The notes under the pieces: generated by a model
What the model was told of the DNA's origin: nothing
The model's database searches: none
What the model saw: only the letters and a program-made list of their open reading frames with translations
Program-made: the position numbers and the translations under genes
Origin: Desulfuromonas sp.
Lineage (GTDB): Bacteria > Desulfobacterota > Desulfuromonadia > Desulfuromonadales > BM515
DNA: 37,054 bases
Assembly (NCBI GenBank): GCA_002869635.1
Contig: PKUF01000080.1
Span: 1-37,054, forward strand
Direction of reading: 5' to 3'
Shown: one piece after another, positions 34,033 through 37,054 of the stretch
How the letters are laid out: each line of letters starts with the position of its first letter
Numbering within the stretch: position 1 is the stretch's first letter

Positions 34033-34638
34033 CTAGCTCTCTCCTTCGAGAAGATCGACCACTTGCAGAGAGGAGGCTTCAATGTCGAGAATAAGACGAT
34101 CAAGACTCCCGCTGAGATAGCGATGCATCAAAATGGTCGGGATCGCCACAGCGAGTCCGGCGGCGGTGGTGATCAGCGCCTCAGAAATCCCACCACCGAG
34201 GGTTGCCGGCGTCCCCCCCCCTTCGGCGGCAATGACGGTAAAGGCGCGAATCATTCCAAGGACGGTTCCGAGCAGACCGAGCAACGGGGTGATGGTGGCA
34301 ATTGTCCCGAGCAGACCAAGATAGCGTTCAAGCGGCGCCGCCTCGCGGGAACCAACCTCTTCGACCGCCGTCTTGATCTGTTCGCGGCTGCGTCCCTTGA
34401 AACGCAGTGCCGCAAGGTAGATGCGGGACAGGCTGCTCGTTGTGCGACGACAGGCAACCATCGCCTCGTCAACCCGCCCTTCGTGAACCAATCCCTCGAC
34501 CTCTCGAGAGAGCGCATCGACATCACGCCGCGTCTTGATAAAAACGGTCAACCGCTCAAGAAAAATCGCAAGTGCCAGCACCGAGCAGAAAAGGATCGGA
34601 TACATGAGGGGGCCGCCCTTGGCGAAGATCTCCATCAT
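34033..34638 (-). CDS. MotA/TolQ/ExbB proton channel family protein
   Basis: 201 residues from ATG 34638, preceded by AGAG five bases upstream; a longer open frame to 34836 is residue of the broken HIT gene in another frame. Three membrane helices are predicted: about 11-33, 105-130 and 155-175, with the typical TITPLLGLLGTVLGMIRAF and ISEALITTAAGLAVAIPTI segments. It forms a pentameric stator channel around ExbD/TolR dimers. It is cotranscribed with exbD, and the run continues into sugar kinase and glycolytic genes. Confidence 0.94.
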   Translation of the reverse strand: MMEIFAKGGPLMYPILFCSVLALAIFLERLTVFIKTRRDVDALSREVEGLVHEGRVDEAMVACRRTTSSLSRIYLAALRFKGRSREQIKTAVEEVGSREAAPLERYLGLLGTIATITPLLGLLGTVLGMIRAFTVIAAEGGGTPATLGGGISEALITTAAGLAVAIPTILMHRYLSGSLDRLILDIEASSLQVVDLLEGES

Positions 34639-34714
34639 TAGGACTCTGTTCCTTTCAGAGGTTTCTGTTAACCGGTGGAATTTACCACGAAATACAATCT
34701 GACAAAAGACGGAA

Positions 34715-35171
34715 TCATTGAAACAGTGTACGTAATCGTTGATAGTTTTGCTGCAGATGCTCAGGAACAACTCGTACATCGGGAAAAACGGGCATAAAGT
34801 TGGTATCACCACTCCAGCGAGGGACAATATGCACATAGGAGGTGGTCGGCAACCCCGAGATTCATGCCGATATTAAAACCCTTCTTAATAACGCCTCCGC
34901 CCCTCGAAGCTGAAACCGATGCTTCTGCAAAATCGTTTCATCACTCAGGAGCGCTGGCCCACACGTATGCTGATGCGGGATAACCAACAGATGCCCGTTG
35001 CTGTAGGGAGCGCGATTCATCATGAGCAAGGCGTCGCCTTCACGACAAAGGACCCGCCGTTTTTCATCCTCGTCGGGAAATTCTTTGGGGCAGAAGATGC
35101 AGACGTCATCTCCTTGCGGATCTTCCGGTTGCAGATACGCCATGCGCCAAGGGCGCCCAGAGGCTCTCCAT
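34715..35171 (-). pseudogene. HIT-family (AP4A phosphorylase-like) gene broken by several frameshifts
   Basis: The pieces of one HIT protein are spread over three reading frames. The start ATG 35171 reads MESLWAP, then an extra T (35149-35150) shifts the frame to WRMAYLQPEDPQ. That frame carries CIFC, NRAPYSNGHLLVIPHQH and ends in a stop at 34862. The frame at 34880 resumes GFNIGMNLGVADHL, and a single extra T at about 34837 shifts again so that the HIT motif HLHVHIVPRW and the tail ending at TGA 34717-34715 can be read. Compared with family members about 160 residues long, some residues are also missing near the joins. The gene is a pseudogene, or the sequence has indel errors here. HIT proteins hydrolyse nucleoside phosphates such as Ap4A. 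Confidence 0.8.
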
Positions 35172-35182
35172 GCGTCCACCCG

Positions 35183-35677
35183 CTACCAATCGAGACGCAA
35201 GATGCGCCCGCTAAGATTATCGTCGATCTCAATCAATCCGACACTGTGAAAAGGCGCCTTTCGACGATCGGTAGCACTCCCTGGATTCAACAGCAGAATC
35301 CCCTCGACCTCGCGGCAGATTGGCAAGTGACTGTGACCATAGATGATCACGTCTAGCTCCTCTCCGGCAAAAGCCCCCACAACCCGCTCTTCGATCCCCT
35401 CAGGACTCCCCCACCCATGCACCATGCCGAATCGACAGCCGCCGAATGTGACAATCCGTTGATTCGGCAGGCGGGGCGACGGAGGGTCCATGTTTCCCCG
35501 AACCGCATAGACCTCTTTCCCACCAAAACAATCAAGAAGATCGGGGTTAACGATATCTCCGGCATGAAGGACAACATCAACCTCACTCCAGAGTTTACGC
35601 ATCAAGCGTTGCGCCAGAGCATCGCAATCTTCCCACCGCATCAGATGCGTATCACTTAAAACACCAATCCGAATCAT
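35183..35677 (-). CDS. metallophosphoesterase, YfcE/MJ0936 family
   Basis: 164 residues, the whole calcineurin-like fold. The motifs appear in order: SDTH (8-11), AGDI, RGNMD, MVHGW, GHSH, and NPGSATDRR. YfcE-type enzymes hydrolyse phosphodiesters such as bis-p-nitrophenyl phosphate and possibly cyclic nucleotides with manganese; the natural substrate is unknown. It heads the operon that runs to pfkA and is followed 11 bases later by the HIT gene. AGGAGG lies 12 bases before ATG 35677, a long spacing, but no in-frame start upstream escapes a stop. A TATAGT lies a little further upstream as a possible -10 box. Confidence 0.92.
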   Translation of the reverse strand: MIRIGVLSDTHLMRWEDCDALAQRLMRKLWSEVDVVLHAGDIVNPDLLDCFGGKEVYAVRGNMDPPSPRLPNQRIVTFGGCRFGMVHGWGSPEGIEERVVGAFAGEELDVIIYGHSHLPICREVEGILLLNPGSATDRRKAPFHSVGLIEIDDNLSGRILRLDW

Positions 35678-35823
35678 CGCGTATCACATCCTCCTTCTTT
35701 TTTTCCATACTATACAGGACACCCCATTTGATGCATGCAGATTTTTCGGCGGATTTTCGCCACAAAAAGCCACATATGGCCTAACGTCTCACCTGCGAGG
35801 TTTTGATTTTCGCCTGAGTTCAT

Positions 35824-35851
35824 TTGACGAGGCTTGAAAAAACGCTATTTT
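35824..35851 (+). promoter_or_regulatory. possible upstream promoter for malic enzyme
   Basis: TTGACG (35824-35829) and TATTTT (35846-35851) are spaced 16 bases apart. It is weaker than the downstream promoter. Confidence 0.35.
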
Positions 35852-35958
35852 AAAAGCAGAGGCCGAAGCCACTGGTAAGTTGGCATTACCATTGCGTAAC
35901 ATCGCGACACAAAAGCTTAAATTGCTGTTAGCTCTATGATTTCACACAAAGATTGTGC

Positions 35959-35988
35959 TTGACAGAGCCGGCCTCAGGACAGCATTAT
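35959..35988 (+). promoter_or_regulatory. probable sigma70 promoter for malic enzyme
   Basis: TTGACA (35959-35964) and CATTAT (35983-35988) are spaced 18 bases apart. This would give a leader of about 140 bases before the ATG at 36137. Confidence 0.6.
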
Positions 35989-36136
35989 AGCTTTAGCAAA
36001 AATAAAAACATTATTTTGGAAGATGTAAACGGGAGCCTGCACAGAGAGAGAAAAAACGGCCCCTTCCATCGTCGTACGCTCCACTTTGGGAGCAAATTTT
36101 TCAGGGAAAGTAAAAACCATCCCAGGAGAAACCCTC

Positions 36137-37018
36137 ATGGCCAAACGTCAGGAAGCCCTCGATTATCACAGTTCAGGACGTAAAGGGAAAATCGAAGTCA
36201 TCACCACAAAACCATGCGCGACCAGTCGCGACCTCTCGCTCGCTTACAGCCCAGGGGTCGCTGAACCCTGCCTTGAAATCGAAAAGAACCCCGATGAGGC
36301 CTATCAATACACGGCCAAGGGGAATCTGGTTGCCGTTGTCTCGAACGGCACCGCAGTCCTCGGACTCGGTGACATTGGAGCTCTCGCCGGCAAACCGGTC
36401 ATGGAAGGCAAAGGTGTCCTTTTCAAGCGTTTCGCAGATGTCGACGTCTTCGACATTGAGCTCAACACCAAAGATCCGGACGAGTTGATTCGTACCGTAA
36501 AAATCCTTGAACCAACCTTCGGTGGAATCAACCTTGAGGACATCAAAGGTCCTGAGTGCTTCTATATCGAAGAAGAGCTCAAGAAGATCATGAATATTCC
36601 GGTGTTTCACGATGACCAGCACGGTACGGCCATCATCTCAGCTGCAGGGATGGTCAACGCCCTTGAAATCGTCGGCAAAGATGTCAAAGCGGCGAAAATC
36701 GTTGTCAACGGTGCCGGGGCGGCTGGCATTGCCTGTGCTAACCTCGCCATTGCCATGGGGATAGATAAGAACAACGTCATTCTCTGCGACACCAAGGGGG
36801 TCATCTATAAAGGACGCAACGTCGGGATGAATCCTTACAAGGAACGTCTCGCCGCAGAGACCAATGCCCGCACCCTTGAAGAGGCGATGGTTGATGCTGA
36901 TATCTTCTTTGGCGTCTCCGCCAAAGGGGCCGTCACGCCGGAGATGCTTAAATCGATGGCGAAAGATCCCATCGTCTTTGCCATGGCCAATCCCGATCCA
37001 GAAATTACCCCACCCTAA
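36137..37018 (+). CDS. malic enzyme (NAD(P)-dependent malate dehydrogenase, oxaloacetate-decarboxylating), with in-frame stop
   Basis: Decarboxylates malate to pyruvate and makes NAD(P)H. It starts at ATG 36137 with AGGAG eight bases upstream; an in-frame ATG at 36086 has none. The family features are intact: YSPGVAEPC, the [11 protein letters not shown] segment, FGGINLEDI, the catalytic HDDQHGTA, the nucleotide fold [16 protein letters not shown] and [12 protein letters not shown] stop at 37016-37018 interrupts the sequence just after [11 protein letters not shown], where relatives continue; the same frame goes on past it as AQEIRDDVIIGT to the window edge. Relatives run about 400 residues or about 760 with a phosphotransacetylase-like tail, so the 293 residues are a truncated product unless the stop is a sequence error. 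Confidence 0.88.
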   Translation: MAKRQEALDYHSSGRKGKIEVITTKPCATSRDLSLAYSPGVAEPCLEIEKNPDEAYQYTAKGNLVAVVSNGTAVLGLGDIGALAGKPVMEGKGVLFKRFADVDVFDIELNTKDPDELIRTVKILEPTFGGINLEDIKGPECFYIEEELKKIMNIPVFHDDQHGTAIISAAGMVNALEIVGKDVKAAKIVVNGAGAAGIACANLAIAMGIDKNNVILCDTKGVIYKGRNVGMNPYKERLAAETNARTLEEAMVDADIFFGVSAKGAVTPEMLKSMAKDPIVFAMANPDPEITPP

Positions 37019-37054
37019 GCGCAAGAGATCCGCGACGACGTCATCATCGGAACC

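Larger units (their letters stand above)
35678..36136. other. 459-base divergent intergenic region
   Basis: Gene-free stretch between the metallophosphoesterase (minus) and malic enzyme (plus). It holds two possible plus-strand promoters (listed separately), a possible minus-strand -10 box near 35712, a ten-base direct repeat GATTTTCGCC at 35752-35761 and 35805-35814, and a GGTAA/TTACC inverted repeat at about 35874-35890. I see no RNA gene or small protein in it. Confidence 0.6.

Noticed and set aside
34033-34836. Longer ExbB/TolQ start at 34836
   Set aside because: The extra 66 residues are the broken HIT gene read in another frame and do not resemble the family; ATG 34638 fits the family N-terminus.

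Overview
The window looks like ordinary chromosomal DNA from an anaerobic or facultative deltaproteobacterium of the Desulfuromonadales/Geobacter type. This placement is an inference from gene content: many periplasmic-sensing histidine kinases, a sensor with a covalent c-type haem motif, a rubredoxin-fused flavoprotein, a B12-dependent acyl-CoA mutase cluster, an archaeal-type phosphoglycerate mutase and a yeast-MTD1-like folate dehydrogenase. Apart from one short divergent pair and a malic enzyme at the right edge, everything is on the minus strand. I see no prophage, insertion sequence, CRISPR array or conjugation genes.

Layout, left to right. (1) 1-816: the N-terminal 272 residues of a monofunctional methylene-tetrahydrofolate dehydrogenase. 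(2) 936-13211: a signalling block with a sigma54 activator and its kinase, a small conserved-looking protein, a long-chain polyprenyl diphosphate synthase, a HAMP kinase, and a three-gene relay (c-haem sensor kinase, Rcp1-like receiver, hybrid kinase). (3) 13395-16865: a flavoprotein with two fused rubredoxin-like domains, a rhodanese, a YdcZ-type membrane protein, a SUI1/YciH factor and lipB. (4) 16889-17052: tRNA-Val(CAC) with its own promoter and terminator. (5) 17075-19663: an adenosylcobalamin/acyl-CoA cluster (meaB, B12-binding mutase subunit, cobO, thioesterase) read from a near-consensus promoter through a short leader that contains a terminator and a possible 26-codon reading frame. 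(6) 19703-28976: a tight housekeeping operon mutS-amidase-glnD-xerD-apgM, ended by the terminator at 19514-19558. (7) 29128-30596 (plus strand): an unrecognised 167-residue protein overlapping a FieF-like cation efflux gene. (8) 30640-35677: an operon of phosphoesterase, broken HIT gene, exbB/exbD, ROK sugar kinase, HD/PDE-like protein and 6-phosphofructokinase. (9) 36137-end (plus strand): malic enzyme with an in-frame stop.

The genes fit central carbon metabolism (upper and lower glycolysis, malate decarboxylation, propionate/methylmalonate handling, one-carbon folate), nitrogen control (GlnD), cell-wall turnover and chromosome maintenance, next to a dense redox/periplasmic signalling block. 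The best candidates for something under-described are the c-haem kinase/receiver/hybrid relay, the double-rubredoxin flavoprotein with its rhodanese, and the attenuator-like leader before the B12 cluster. The last 2.3 kb carry several reading-frame lesions (HIT gene, malic enzyme). These are either real pseudogenes or poor sequence near a contig end.
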